The notes beneath the pieces were generated by a model. It did not search any database, was not told the origin of the DNA, and saw only the letters and a program-made list of their open reading frames with translations. The position numbers and the translations under genes are program-made. Shown here piece after piece: positions 25,693-38,189 of a stretch of DNA of 64,000 nt. Every line of letters begins with the position of its first letter. Within the stretch, counting starts at the first letter, position 1. This DNA comes from Apodospora peruviana. Taxonomy: Eukaryota > Ascomycota > Sordariomycetes > Sordariales > Lasiosphaeriaceae. Where the stretch lies: positions 1,116,001 through 1,180,000 of the forward strand of contig JAUEDM010000001.1 in the NCBI GenBank assembly GCA_033439685.1. Reading direction: 5' to 3'.

Positions 25693-25976
25693 GTGGGAAA
25701 CAAACAAACCAACGTGAAACATTTTACAAGATACGGGCGGGTGTGGGCGGATAGCATCGCCTCTCGGTGCCTGCGAGATCTTGAAGAACGAAACAATTCT
25801 CCGACACAATGGCGATGATGCGGCCATGTAAGCCACGCTGGGAAACAACCAACAGGAACATTTTCAAGATCCAGGGTGTGTGGGCGGATAGCATCGCCTC
25901 AGCCTGTTTGTTCCTGCCTACCTGCAAGATCTGATCGTTGAACAGAACTCCCCGACCCGATGGCGATGTGATGCGG
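25693..25976. repeat. Two-copy imperfect tandem duplication
   Basis: Two diverged copies, roughly 25693-25823 and 25837-25976, share the same order of words. Each starts with TGGGAAACAA, continues with an ACATTTT-CAAGAT segment, then a 23-base identical block (25741-25763 and 25878-25900, offset 137), then CAAGATCT/GAGATCTT-like, TCCCCGAC/TCTCCGAC-like and ATGGCGATG-ATGCGG segments. No frame is conserved between copies, so the unit is probably non-coding. Confidence 0.75.
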
Positions 25977-26517
25977 TGCAATGGGACTGATCGTGGCGCA
26001 GATACACTACCTTCAATCGGTTCTCAGAGCAGATCTGGAGATTATCCAAAGTTATGTAGTTGGTTACCAATGACTGGGTGAGAACGATATTGATCTTGTT
26101 AGGTATTCAGATGTGGTAACATTCGAACACTCTCGAGATTTCAGACGACGGGACCCAACTGCCGGGCTCACTCGCACATGGCACAGTGACAGTTATAGAT
26201 TTATATAGAAATATATTGCAACACGCCGCTGGGTTCAATTTGTCGGTCGGCCGCCCATGGCCTGGCGTTTAGTTTTGAACCGGTCAGCGTACCACCACCA
26301 TCACCATCATCAGCAGCAGCCTTGTGGATAGAATCTGGAAACAAACTGCGATTAGAACCGGGAATGAGGCGAGGCGTCAGAAACAATCGCATCATGGCGT
26401 ACGTAAGTGTACTACTACCTAAGGTACCTTGTGTGAACAAGGGAGATGAGGATATGCCGGTATTGCCGGGTGTACGACCGACTATGATGTCGGTTGTTTT
26501 CCAGTTTCAGGAGTACG

Positions 26518-26541
26518 CTCTCTCTCTCTCTCTCTCTCTCT
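26518..26541 (+). repeat. (CT)12 microsatellite
   Basis: Twelve uninterrupted CT units are followed by a GT/TG-rich stretch to about 26562. It lies in non-coding DNA. Confidence 0.95.
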
Positions 26542-28585
26542 GTCTATGTGTTGTGTGTGTGTGAAAAGGCTAGCTGGACACTTTTACGATTCCGAAGATG
26601 CCGACCGCCCCGGCCGCGTTGGCTGTGTTCCGTCTGGGTAGTGTTGGTAGCCACCTCGGACTTCTACCCGAGAGCGCAGCGCAACGCAGCGTTGAATCGG
26701 TCCCTATCTCATCTAGTCAACCGATCTTTTTATCAGGCTAGGCTAGCACAGTTTCAAGCCCTTGGTGGTGTGCCTGCCTGCTGCGGTTTCGTTGTTGTGC
26801 GGTGCATTTGCACCGCAGCAACATCTCGGTCTCGGTGATAAAACTGATAATAAAGGGGAACGACGGGGGTTTGGGGGTTACTATCACCGATATTAAGGCT
26901 ATGTTTTGTGGTGGCTTGGCCAAACAGTAGATAAAAAGAGAAAAACCTGGGGTATAGAAAAGAGATCTACCTGCAGTATCAAGACTGGAGAAGAGATCAG
27001 CATCTCTCGGATTTCGAATCGTGGTTGGGTGGCGGTGTTGATAAACCCCTCTGTCCATCCGCAGCGTCCCGAGATCCATGTGGGTGATTATCGCCGCGAA
27101 CATCCATTCAGCTGTGCTGAGTGAATATAATCCACCGGGTCTGGGGTGTAGGTAAAGCCATGATGACAATTGAAACATGAAACAAAGCTCTTGTGGCTGA
27201 GCTTTTGCTGAGCTGCTGTACCCCAGACTATCGATTCCTGTTACTTACTCAGACTACAAAACACCACGTGGGATTATATGATTATCAAGCTGACTATGTA
27301 GCCACTCGCGGATTTCATCATGAGCGTTAGTTCTCCTCTGAAGTACCTAACAAGATGACATGATATGAGACCATACCATAATTAAGTACTGTAGTTACCA
27401 ATCACCAGATCAGATTAGACCTGGAATAGACCACCCAGGTATCCATCGTTTTAGATAACATTAGGTGATAGTCGAATAGATAATCTGGGGATATTCCCGG
27501 GTCATTAACGGTTAACAAGACTAGTAGAATACATAGCCTTGTAGCTAGTTGATCATCATCTTCCTTGTTCGTTATCGTTCGTTGAATGTTTCCATTTCTG
27601 GAACTGAATACGCAACCCCAATCCATCCAACCAAGATGATCCGAGGTGCCTTACTGTAGAATCTGACAACCTCCACTCACTCAGTTTCGTACAGCGTATA
27701 TCATCCTTCAGATATTACCTACCTTACCCACTCCACCCACTTAGGTATTTCGATTTAGCTACGCAGGTACCACCTAGGGTCACGGCCTAGGTCCGGCCCC
27801 GGGTTTGGTTCGGGTCTGTCGAACGGCCCTCCCGTCAGATCGTGCTATGCCGGCCGGATCTCACATTGTCTTCTTAGGTAGCTAAGCGGACATATCTTTC
27901 TTCATCCATCGGGCCACGCTATATTCTTACAAATTCAGGACCATCATCAGAAAGCTTATGATAAGCTATGAATTTCGGACCAATGACATTCTTTTCTGTT
28001 TACAAAGCAAGGTAGATATATACATTCGGCTGTCATTGGTTGATTGGTTTGCCCTTTCTGTGTCTGGTGTGTATCTAATCTGACTGTATCAGGTCGAGTA
28101 GGTCTGCCTCTGTCTGTCCCATTCTGTCCATTCGTGGTATCAAATGCCGAAACGAACCCAAAAAAGAACGTTATTCATCTTTTGCACACCCACCAAAATG
28201 CCTTGCTTTCCTGTTGCAAGTAAGTACCGGCCTGGCCTGGCCTGACCAGAACCTGGCCGCCACTGCCACCGACCGCCCAAGTTGTTGTGAAATAAATGAC
28301 TTCCCCAAAAAAAACCCCCCCAGAAAAAAGTACCAAGCATGATTGATGATACAGACATTAATTTCGTTCGTTCGCTTGGTATATAAAGTAAGTAAGTAGA
28401 TACAAGAAAAAGGAGGTTGCTTGTACGGGTACATTCCGTATGTAACAGGGTTATGTAGGTAAACAATTATACGCGTATTTAATCACATTATGTTCATGCT
28501 CGCTCGCACTCGCCGCTGCGCTTTCCCCTTCCAGCCACACAGAGTCCCATTGATCTTCAATGTCAATGTGAATTGTAATCACGCT

Positions 28586-31105
28586 TCATTCGTCAGGCCC
28601 GTAGTATCCCGCAGCGAAAACGTGCTCGGCCTCCCATTTCAGAAAATCGCCCAGATCGTGGCCGAGATTGAAGCCCATCGGCACCACGTACTCGTTGCCC
28701 TCGACGTCGCGGCTCACCACAAGATCTAACATCGGACTCTGCGGCAGGCTCTGGATGCTGTCGACGCTCGGACGTCTGGTAGCGTCGATCGCGAGTCCGA
28801 CGTGGTTATTATGGTTCCTGCCGCCGCTGCTGCAACCGTTCCTGGTATTGCCGAGCCCAGTATTATTGGATACATTGCCATTGAGCCCGGCAAACAGGAA
28901 GCGCTTCGGCTGCGCCTCCGCCATCAATGGTTGGAAGCCGAGTTCTTGCTGACTTGAGAATGGCCGCCTCTGATAATCCCACTGTGATTTTTGTTGTTGG
29001 TTGTTGTTGGCGTTGGGAGTAGTCTCGGTAGAGACGGGAATCGGAGCATCTGCTGTCTTGGAACGTTGGTGGTGGCTTTGTTGCTGCTTTGTCGAGCTGC
29101 TCGCTCTCGAGGATCTGCGCCGGCTGGTCCGCGGATAACCGCGGCTGCTGTTGCTTTTGTTGGTTGTAGACGAGGTCGAATTTGATCGGCCGTGGCTTTT
29201 TGCGGCGGCGGCGGCGGCGGCGAGCTCATCGTCCGCCGAGACCAACGCGCCCATTCCGCTCAACCCGAAATCCGCGTACCACGTGAGAATGTCGTCCTGC
29301 TCGCCGAGCTCGGCGTCTGACGGTCGCGAGTAGTCGGTTGGCTCGCTGAAGAAGTCGCCAGCCCCGCCGAGGATGGCCATCTGGAAGGCGGTCCAGTCGA
29401 GTGTGTCGTCGACAGCGGCTGCGAGTTTTCCGATCGGTAGGTCGGCCTTGGCGAGGCGGACGGGCCCGTGTCGAAACGTGGGCATCGTTAAGGTGTAAGG
29501 CGTGCTGGGGAAGAAGACGTAATCGTCCTTGTTGATCTTGGCGGCGGACCCGGGCACCGATGTAGGCGAAAGAACAACGTTCTCTGGGCCAGTCGCGATC
29601 ACCTCAGGAATGGTAGGGAGTGGCGGCAGCTGTCGGGAAGGGAGACGGCGTGGTGAGCCTCTCTTCGGGGGCGGCGCCGGGTAAGTAATCGTTTTTGTTT
29701 TAATGGGATTCCGCTGCTCTTCCAAAATCATCATAATCGGCAGGGTATCTTCGTCCTCCTGCGCCTCCACATCGATGTTCTGCGCATTAACATGACCCTG
29801 TTGCTGATCATGCTCGTGATGTTGCATTTCGGGCTTGGGTGTGGCGCCGTTGTCGCGATCGATCTCTCCCGGATTAGAGAGAGATGATCGGGGTGTGTCA
29901 ACCTGTTGTTCCATGCTCTGGGGCAGCTTTGGGCTGGCATTTGGTGTTTCTACCCGGGTCGTGAACTCGTCGCTCTCGACGCCTGTCACCACCGACTCGG
30001 TGTACTTCGCCCATTGGCTTTGGTATCCTCTGCTCATGCGAATTTCCTGTAATGTGCTCTCCGGGAGCATCTCATCCGCCTCGATACGGCTGAAGATGCG
30101 GATGGTGAACAAGTCTTTGGCGCTCTCCGACAAGGCCCACCTAGAGGGCTGGCTTGTAATGGCCCTGGATTTCCGCCGCGCCTTTTTCGACCGTGTTCTC
30201 TTTGTTTTCGAGACTGGTGTAAATCTCGCCGGATTTGGTAACAATAGTGCTTTTACGTGCGGCTTTGTCGACGACTTGATTGGCGGTTGGCTGAGTCTTT
30301 GTGACTTGACGCGTGTTGGTCGGGTTGGTGACGGCAAGTTCGACATCGGTGCCGGACACTGGTCGACTTCTGGACGTTCTGGACGTTCTGGACGTTCTGG
30401 AAGGGCTGCGGGAGAGAGTTTCGCCTCGATAGAGGAATCCCGCAACTTGAACGCCTCTTCAGTCTCGCGGATGAGCTGCTGAATATTGTCTGAATATCTG
30501 CCCGACCCTTGCCTTCCTATCCGGTTGTTAATTGCTCCTTCAGTCGGCGCCGGCCCGCCCTCAGGCTCGAGAGTCAATGATAAGGCCTCGGCCAGGTCGG
30601 CCTCGGGTTCTGGGGTCGCTCTGTGTTGACTCGGCTGTGGCGTGGGAGGTGGTGAGTGAGGATGCTCGCCCCCGGGTATCCTCGTGGGCGATCGGCTAGT
30701 CGCTCTGCCGTGTTGTAGGTGTTCGAGATGTTTGGGCCGGAGAAGCGGGCTCGACCGGGGGCTCCGATGTTGTGAGAGCCCCGGTGAGGACCGAGGGCTG
30801 TCATGGCTCGTTCCATCATGATTCTCACAACTACATAAAGAACTCCTTGACGAATGTGGCGTGCCAGGAAATGGTGGTATGAGGCTAATCCTATGGATTT
30901 CTTCGGACCGTGGTATATCGAAGCCGGGCTGTGAACTCTTTCTTGTCCTCAAGGGCCATGTCCTTGGCTTGCTGTCCTTATAGGCAGCCTTGATGCTGTC
31001 TATTTCGTCATGTAAGTAGAATGGGTCGTCATCCTCGTCGAAGCCGGCTTGCTTCTTCTGTGGAATAAGCCTCCGAATGCTGAACGTCGGTCGGGACGAC
31101 AACAT
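28586..31105 (-). CDS. Large disordered orphan protein
   Basis: A single uninterrupted frame of 839 codons with an ATG at 31105 (MLSSRPTFSIRRLIPQKK). I do not recognise a family. Most of it is Pro/Ser/Arg-rich and probably disordered. A short helical motif near the N terminus (DPFYLHDEIDSIKAAYKDS), a central block (WALSESAKDLFTIRIFSRI) and a C-terminal block (DDYVFFPSTPYTLTMPTF through DWTAFQMAILGGAGDFF, and the end DFLKWEAEHVFAAGYYG) look conserved and folded. The protein carries a PERPERPERPE run encoded by a 9-bp tandem repeat and an Ala7 run encoded by GCC-type repeats. Codon composition and length make it a real gene. A nuclear or regulatory scaffold role is only a guess, and I assign none. 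Confidence 0.8.
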   Translation of the reverse strand: MLSSRPTFSIRRLIPQKKQAGFDEDDDPFYLHDEIDSIKAAYKDSKPRTWPLRTRKSSQPGFDIPRSEEIHRISLIPPFPGTPHSSRSSLCSCENHDGTSHDSPRSSPGLSQHRSPRSSPLLRPKHLEHLQHGRATSRSPTRIPGGEHPHSPPPTPQPSQHRATPEPEADLAEALSLTLEPEGGPAPTEGAINNRIGRQGSGRYSDNIQQLIRETEEAFKLRDSSIEAKLSPAALPERPERPERPEVDQCPAPMSNLPSPTRPTRVKSQRLSQPPIKSSTKPHVKALLLPNPARFTPVSKTKRTRSKKARRKSRAITSQPSRWALSESAKDLFTIRIFSRIEADEMLPESTLQEIRMSRGYQSQWAKYTESVVTGVESDEFTTRVETPNASPKLPQSMEQQVDTPRSSLSNPGEIDRDNGATPKPEMQHHEHDQQQGHVNAQNIDVEAQEDEDTLPIMMILEEQRNPIKTKTITYPAPPPKRGSPRRLPSRQLPPLPTIPEVIATGPENVVLSPTSVPGSAAKINKDDYVFFPSTPYTLTMPTFRHGPVRLAKADLPIGKLAAAVDDTLDWTAFQMAILGGAGDFFSEPTDYSRPSDAELGEQDDILTWYADFGLSGMGALVSADDELAAAAAAAKSHGRSNSTSSTTNKSNSSRGYPRTSRRRSSRASSSTKQQQSHHQRSKTADAPIPVSTETTPNANNNQQQKSQWDYQRRPFSSQQELGFQPLMAEAQPKRFLFAGLNGNVSNNTGLGNTRNGCSSGGRNHNNHVGLAIDATRRPSVDSIQSLPQSPMLDLVVSRDVEGNEYVVPMGFNLGHDLGDFLKWEAEHVFAAGYYGPDE
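29203..29223. repeat. (GCG)7 trinucleotide run inside coding sequence
   Basis: Seven GCG units on the plus strand encode an Ala tract in the minus-strand orphan protein. Confidence 0.85.
30371..30400. repeat. 9-bp tandem repeat inside coding sequence
   Basis: TGGACGTTC is repeated three times plus a partial unit. Read on the minus strand it encodes the PER-PER-PER run of the orphan protein. The 9-bp period keeps frame. Confidence 0.85.
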
Positions 31106-34100
31106 ATTGCCTGTTGTCCCGAGGGAACTAGACGGAGAAAGGAGGTGAGAGACTGGATGTGACTACCATCGCCTGAATGGGTGAAGTGATATTGAGACCA
31201 AGCTTCCCAGCTGACCTGAGAGATGCAGCTTCTTAATCAAGAAGTAGTACGACTGAGATAGAGGATAGGCAAGAGGAAGACAAAGTAGAGGCGGGTAGGC
31301 AACGCCGGGGAGGCACAGAAGGAGGGCATGGGGATTCTTAAACAGAGACCATGCGGCCCATGGCATCGGGATGTATGTCACTCGACTCGACTTACACATG
31401 GTGGGCAAGCTCGCCAGACTCGATTAAGTCCCTTCGGCTTAGAAGGGACGGGCAAGAACGCCTGGCGAGACAAGTATAGCGATGGTATCCTGCACCGAGT
31501 GTGGCGTGCCTTGTGTGTACACCACCCACCCTGCACGGCGTCGTGCACAAGGGGGGCCGGGGTGGTCTGGGAGGGAGTGGACCGAGGGGAGGATCAAGAC
31601 AGAGCCGGCTGCCAAGACCAGACTTGAAGAATCCATTGACCAGTCTGGCAGTCTGTTCAGTCCGACCCCTTGGTCCGCCAGTGCGCCTCCCGACCCCTGG
31701 TTCGGATCGACTCTGGGATCTCGCTATCGACCGCCATTGGCTCAGCGGTCGCTCGTTGCTATTTTCCGCGCTTGTACGGACCTAAGTGGTAACGACAGAC
31801 AGGTCCCGCGGGACCACAACTACTCCGTACGAACGGCACATTAGTTGTCACCCCGGACCCCAAAACAAGAACCTCACCTACCTGCCGCGACTCCCATTGC
31901 ACAGGTACACTGCCCTTCGCTTAGGTAGGTGGGCATGAATAGACACGGGTAAATGGCGTGAGCCCTTTTTAAAACCTTCGGATTTCGAGGATTCCAGGTG
32001 CCTGGCTCGTTAATATGGGCACAAACCACAGGGCTGATATCCATGAGAACAAGGAAGACGAGAGTCTTGATCCAACTCGTGTCGCTCAGGGAGGGATTTG
32101 GCGACACAGCAGGCGGCAACCTGCATTGGGGACGAGTATGTCGTCAGGGGCCACTTTGCTGTATCCCCAGGTGCGTGAGAAATCGCTACCTTAGTTTTCG
32201 AGCGTTGCGTTACTCTTGATCCTGCTCCTGCTCCTGCAGCATTTGCGGAGACAGAGGGAGCAGTCAGACGGGCAGCTTTTTCTTGCTCGCTCGGGTGACC
32301 TGGCTTTCGTGTTAGTCCTACTTTCGACCTATTTGTGCAGCTGCGGGAAAGATGGTTGCATCCCGCACACACTTGCGACGATCTCGACTGACGACGTTTG
32401 CCTGGGAGAGAGCTGGAAGACGAACAGCGGGGCAGATTGGGGCATGTTGCTCAATGCTTTCTCAATTGCATGCCCTGATGTTGTTCAATAGCTGATTCTT
32501 GACAAATCACAGTCGCTTCCGCCCCTTCCGAGCCGCAAAAGGGTAATGGATACATGGCAAATCTTCCGAGCCACGCTGCCCTGGTCCAGCACACAGAGTC
32601 TTTGCGAGTTGAACACTTCGCACGATCGCCACCTGTATTAAGAGAAAATTGCCGCTAAGGTTGGTGGAAGGCGCTGTTGGAATGTGTTGGACTTGGGGGC
32701 TAATACCTCACTTAGGCAGTACTTTCGGGGGACATTTGGTCTAATTGAGAAGAGGTGGCGGCAAGTATGGGAATGGCACAGTTTGGGGGGAACAGGAAGA
32801 GACTGACAAACAGCCCACACCTTGCAGTGTTGCCCCGGTTTTGTCCCGGTGTTGACGTCGTACATTTGTCGGCGGGTTCATCCAACAGCAGGATCGTACT
32901 TCGTAATTTGCTTCCAAGCCCACATGGATGATGGGCCCAACAAGCCTGAACTACTGGCTGCATGGATATTGGATATCGTCACCAACAAACACTATCCGCT
33001 CACCCACTCGCTGCTACGTTGGAACGTATGCCGCGGGACTCGGTTTGTGCTTCATGACGGCGACGGACAAGCTGGTAATGAAGTACTGAAGGCGAGGTAG
33101 GCTGTCCCGTTGCCGACGACAAGCATGCCGGCCTTACATGTAAAAACATGGGATACGGGGTAACCTGAGGTAGGCTGGGTGATAAGCTGAACATTCGGCA
33201 ATGGTATAAGTCTACCCTGTGGTAGGGTAGATGGACAACTGCATCACCAGCCCGCCTATTTTTTTCCCGTTTCCCTCTTTCGGTAGGTACGGGAGTCACA
33301 GGTAAGATAACGAAATAGAAACAGATACACGGGGAGTGGTCAGCAGCGAGAAGGTAGCATTACCAAGTTGATCTTGGTCTTACCGAGCAAAGACAGCCGT
33401 CATCAAACGAGAACGGGCTATGCGGTCCTATCTAACCCCAGGTTAAGCCTCACCATCTCAGCCAGCCCAAGGGGTTCAGTTTCTGTTTATCAGCTTGATA
33501 TTTTTTCCGCGGGGTGATGAATGTACTGCAGGAACAAACCTCTTCACACTCCTGTAGGTATCCATGTGTGTCCAATACAGGCGTACCAACACCCAGGTTA
33601 CGTAGCCTGGTGTGTGATGGCCTGAACGTAGGCATTTGGATTTCTATCCCATCACATCCAGTCTCCTGCGGCTTGCTTGTGTTTGGCATGAAACAGCATG
33701 AATCGTGTCTACCTACCGTAGGTATACCGTAGATAGCGCTGGAAGGAGGAAGTCGATGATGCGATTGGAATCTTACTGGCAGAGCAGTGGAGAGGTTTAG
33801 CAGCGAGGTATTCCAATGCTGAAGAGAGTGGGCAATGTGCACTGTACCTTTGTGCCAACAGGGACTGAACAAAAGGAGCCCTGCCCAGGTCCTAGTGATC
33901 CCTACCTTCACGTGGGTGCTGAGGCCATGCGGCGAATCATTTTGTCATTCTCGTCAATTGTTGTGGCCATGGGCCTGTGCGAAGAGGATGGCGGGAGCTA
34001 GAGAATGCTGTGCATACGCTGGAAGTGGGCTCCTGTCAGGCACCCGCCACACGGAGTGTTAGATCTCTCACCAATTTTGTGTGGTGCTGCTAACAATTTA

Positions 34101-37100
34101 TTCCATCTTGCATTGATAAGACATGGTTCATCACCCCGCACGCACTCCCGCGCCCAGCTGCCCTGCCCGATCAGACTCCCGGATCAACCAACTGGCTCGG
34201 ACGATCTCATCGCCTCGAAGGAATCAATGTCGAATTCTAAACGCCCGGAAGAATCCTTGATTCCACTTTTTTACCATTACGCTGTTGCCATTACTATGCA
34301 CTATACGAATATCAGCGTTGTATATTGTGTGCTCACGCCCAGGCAGCGAGCTGACCATCTCGTGCATCTCCCGAGTATTCCCTGCGGTCGCTGCCTCTGC
34401 GAGATACTTGGCTTTTAATTGTCTGCACACCCTCACAAAGGCGACTGCCGCGCTTGTGCATGGCGATTATGTGTGTTTATACAGTTCACCCTGGCTGTCT
34501 GACCAACCACGCCGGGCTATTTCCACATTTCCACAGCCAGACGGACTGGCAGATGCGAACCAGACAGCTTCGCCACACGGCCTGCTGCGGCGTTGAGCCT
34601 TTACTCACTGCCTCGACCACTCACCATGTTACGATTTTACGCCATCTTGGATTCTTGAACGGCGTTCTTGAGGTGCGGCCTGCGCAGGGCCCACGCACCA
34701 CGGCGGAACGGACGGCCTCTACAGAACTCCAGAGTCCAGAGTCCTCCTGTCCACGGCCTAGATCCCCGTGGAGGCAGAGCCCGCCCACCCGAGCCGCCAG
34801 GCACTCCCGGCCAACATAATCCCTACCTTTGTGCAACCATGTGTGGCGGCCAAATCACACCGAGCTGACTTCGTTCTTGAGACCCTGAGCTCAAGAGCCA
34901 GGCTCTCAATCACCTAGGTCAGCTATGGCTGCTCATAATTCTCACGTAGGGGTTGATACGCATGCAAGAGAGCATTTGATTCCATCCGCTACTGTTCCAC
35001 CATAGCTACCGACCTTAGCTTTGTTTCGTGGCTTGCTCATCCGATATGCCAACCCGCCGCCAAAATCGACGCCAGAAATAACAAGCTTAAAACTATTCCG
35101 CGACTCCGAGATCCTGTGATCGCGAACCTCCCAGGGGGCCAGCTTCCGTCCCCCACAGCTCAGGACCCCTTATCTGGTAACCAGCACCCTCCACTGAGCG
35201 GCGGAGTGGCACGTCTGAGGGGGTTACTCCATTGTCCTGTTCTGTCTGGCTCTGGATCGAGTTGCTGCCGCACGTTGACATGTTATCCCCCACATTCTCG
35301 CCGTAAAGATTGATCGTTTTGGGTTCTGACCAGGGTCCCTTCTAGGCATTCCAGCGGCCAGGTTGTTTCATCCAGATATGAGCAGGCCTAGTGCTCATAT
35401 ATTACTCAGATCTGATTGATACATCTGGAAGGCAAAGGAAGCCAGTCTGCAGTCTGCAGACTGCGGGATATCTTGATGTCGTTTCCCGTGGACAAGGGTT
35501 CAGGGAAACATGTGCCTTTCGCCGCTGTTGGCTTCTTATCAGCCACCAGTCCATCGTCCTGGAAATCGGGTCCCCTGGCCCATCGCGGCAAGGCGCCTTT
35601 GTCCCCGCCTCCGAACAGGCGAGGCTTCTACAGGCCGAAACTGGGATCAGGGCAAGGCCCTTGTCCTGGTATGGTAGGCCAACGGCAAGGCCACGGTCCC
35701 CCGCCTCCCGCAAGCCGGAGCTGCTGACCACCAGCTCCGGACACTGCTAAGAATAGAGAAAGGCAACAGTCCGGCCGCCGAACCCCGGAGACACGTGCTG
35801 AAATCTCGCCGGTGAAACCAACCGATCGCGGCGCATGTGCTCAAATACACAGCCGCGGCAACAACCCGCGTTCCTATCACTTCGAAGACGCTTCTATGCC
35901 GTTTTTCGAGGCGGACCTTTCATACACTTCGTGCCAGATTGATAAGCCACCTCCAGGATCTCACACCGCGCCTCTCTCGCTGTTGAGATTCGAAACCGGG
36001 GTTCTAACTGAATCACAAGACCTCGTTGGCCTTGCGTATACCTCTCGACGTTGTCGTTTGGATGTACGATGATGCCGCGTGTGTCGGTACATGGACGTAT
36101 TTCTTCGGAGCGAACTCAGGTGTCGGTTTTTCATCTGTTGGCTGCCCCCAACAGGTCATTGATACCAACGAGCGTTTGATCCGGCCAAGTGGCAGGCAGC
36201 TCAGCCTTCCTTCCTTTAGGTTGCCTTCGGTTCTTTCTAGGTCGTGGTAGTTGTCTTGCGTCATATTTGGCGAGGCTGTCGAGATGTTTTCTGGCGAGGA
36301 AACTGTTGAGAAGAGAGGAAGTGAATAGAGTTTTCACGGGAAAGACCTTAACAATAAACCTTTCTTTACCGAAGAAGTCTTCGGAATCTTTTGAGCGGTG
36401 ATTGGAATCTCCATACAGAACGAAGGCTATAGATGATGATCACATTCCTCACCAAAGCTTGGCGTCCAAGGCATGTGGGAAAAGAACAGATATATAACGA
36501 AGAGAGACAGCACCATCACTCGAGAACACACCATTAGAGCGCGCGGGGGATGCGGTCAGACATCTCGAAGAACCAATGCGGCCCAGCTCAGCGATGTGCG
36601 TGGGCGTCAAGGGGCGGAGCCTCGTCCCTGTGAGCCCTGCCGACTCAACTCCGGGGCTATTGGGCTGCGATATGCGTGTCGGAGCCCAGGCCCGGAGACA
36701 TAAAGTCCAGCCAGTGCTGGAAGACGCCAAGCGACAGACTGGCCAGTCATTTCGATTTCTTCAATTGACGTGGTGAGAATTTGACTAAATCATTTCTAAG
36801 CCTCTGTTCCATTGTCATCTTCTAACTTGGACAAGCAAAATCCCTTAGAAGCGCGGTCCTTTGGTACGTGTGTTCTTCCCGTCTGCAAGTGAACTCACCT
36901 CCTCCCTCTTTTCTCTGTCTCCCTCTACCACCAAAAAAATGGGTATATCGATGAAACCACTCCTCTCTCATCCCTCCCGTACCATGATCGGCATTTCCAT
37001 CTGAAAGCGGGGTGAGAGGGAGAGAATGCGTGGAGACGGTGTTCACTGTTCGGCGCTAGTTTCAGCTGACGGCTTGCCGGCGCATCGTGATTGCTCATCG

Positions 37101-38189
37101 TGATTCCCTGTGGCGCTCGTCTAGATCGCCTTGGGCCCAAGCGGACGGGATTGCATGAAATCTTTGGCTTGCTGAATGGGTGGGGAGACGGCGAAAAGAG
37201 CCGCAATATTAGTGGTCATCGATGCCGAACGTTCCGGTGAGCGGTGTTTAGGTACCGAGGCTATCCCGGTCTTCGTATACTCGCCGGATAGGTAGATGGC
37301 TTGGTATGGACACTAAGGAACAAGTGATGAACCTTATTATCTGTCTACCAAGCTTCAGAGAATGTATCTTAAGGCAGCGCGAATACCAGCACTCATTTTT
37401 GGGCAATAATTACCACCTAGCGAGCCGACCTACCTGCCTTACATGCTTCACATTTGCGTGTGTGTGATGGTGTTATTCAGCCCTATCTCCCTCGCCCACG
37501 TTTCTGTATCTTGCTCTGGCCCAAGCCTTGTTTGCTAGATACTGTTTCTGCATGCAAAACCGGACACCCCTAGACTGCGAACTATAAGTACGCTAATAAT
37601 GCAGGGCAGGGAACATCAGTCGCGTTGTCGCTTGTATTGCTTTTCTATTCGTCCTGCGAAATACACGTATCTGATGCAGAGCCTCACTCGAGCTGCTGAA
37701 GGATAAGAGTTTAAATACAAAATAGGCAAGCAGCCCGGCGACCTGGTGAGCTGGTGGTGAGCTGTGCGAGTTGTGACCTGTGACCTGAGTTGTTTGCATG
37801 GTTCTTTGGTCGAAGTCTTGAGATTTGAAGTCGGCATCTTTTACAAGTATGTTTCGGTATTGAGAGAAGAAGGGTACACAACCCGTAGGTAATGAGACAG
37901 AGCTGGATCTTGCGTTGCGCAGATCACAAAGGAAGACCGCCTCTCCCTTCATCCAGCCGAATGATAGAGCAGGAACTCGGTCCGTTACGGGATACAGGGC
38001 GGCTTCCAATTCTCCGAGGAGTGACCGTCCGTAGAAGGGAACTTAGAAATTGACTCGAAACGAAAGAAATTATTTATCTGGGTATGGCATCTATATCAAC
38101 AACCGAGCCAAAAGGACGCAAACTATTCTCTGTAATTTCCTGTCCTGTAAATACTGTAATGAACGGACTTAACCACCACAACATAAAAC
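31106..38189. other. 7-kb interval with no supported gene
   Basis: The longest gene-free stretch here. Frames reach at most about 150 codons and none shows a family motif, a signal peptide with plausible downstream coding, or chains of exons with good splice borders. Base composition is near neutral and it does not look like AT-rich RIP debris. I see no LTR, terminal inverted repeat or transposase remnant. It contains a 14-bp palindrome (35450-35463) and scattered TAGGTA words. The first bases are probably the orphan gene's leader and the last ones the RAD1 3' UTR. Confidence 0.45.

Larger units (their letters stand above)
25087..28585. other. Gene-poor 3.5-kb interval with repeats
   Basis: It lies between convergent trehalase and orphan-protein genes. 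I see no coding signal beyond short overlapping frames. It holds a diverged tandem duplication (25693-25976), a CT microsatellite (26518-26541) followed by a TG-rich run, and several TAGGTA/CTAAGGTACC words, including CTTAGGTAGCTAAG near 27873-27886. Confidence 0.5.

Noticed and set aside
33450..33911. 153-codon minus-strand frame in the gene desert
   Set aside because: No family resemblance, and it overlaps other unrelated frames.
35985..36010. tRNA-like TTTCGAATC word on the minus strand
   Set aside because: No cloverleaf can be drawn around it.
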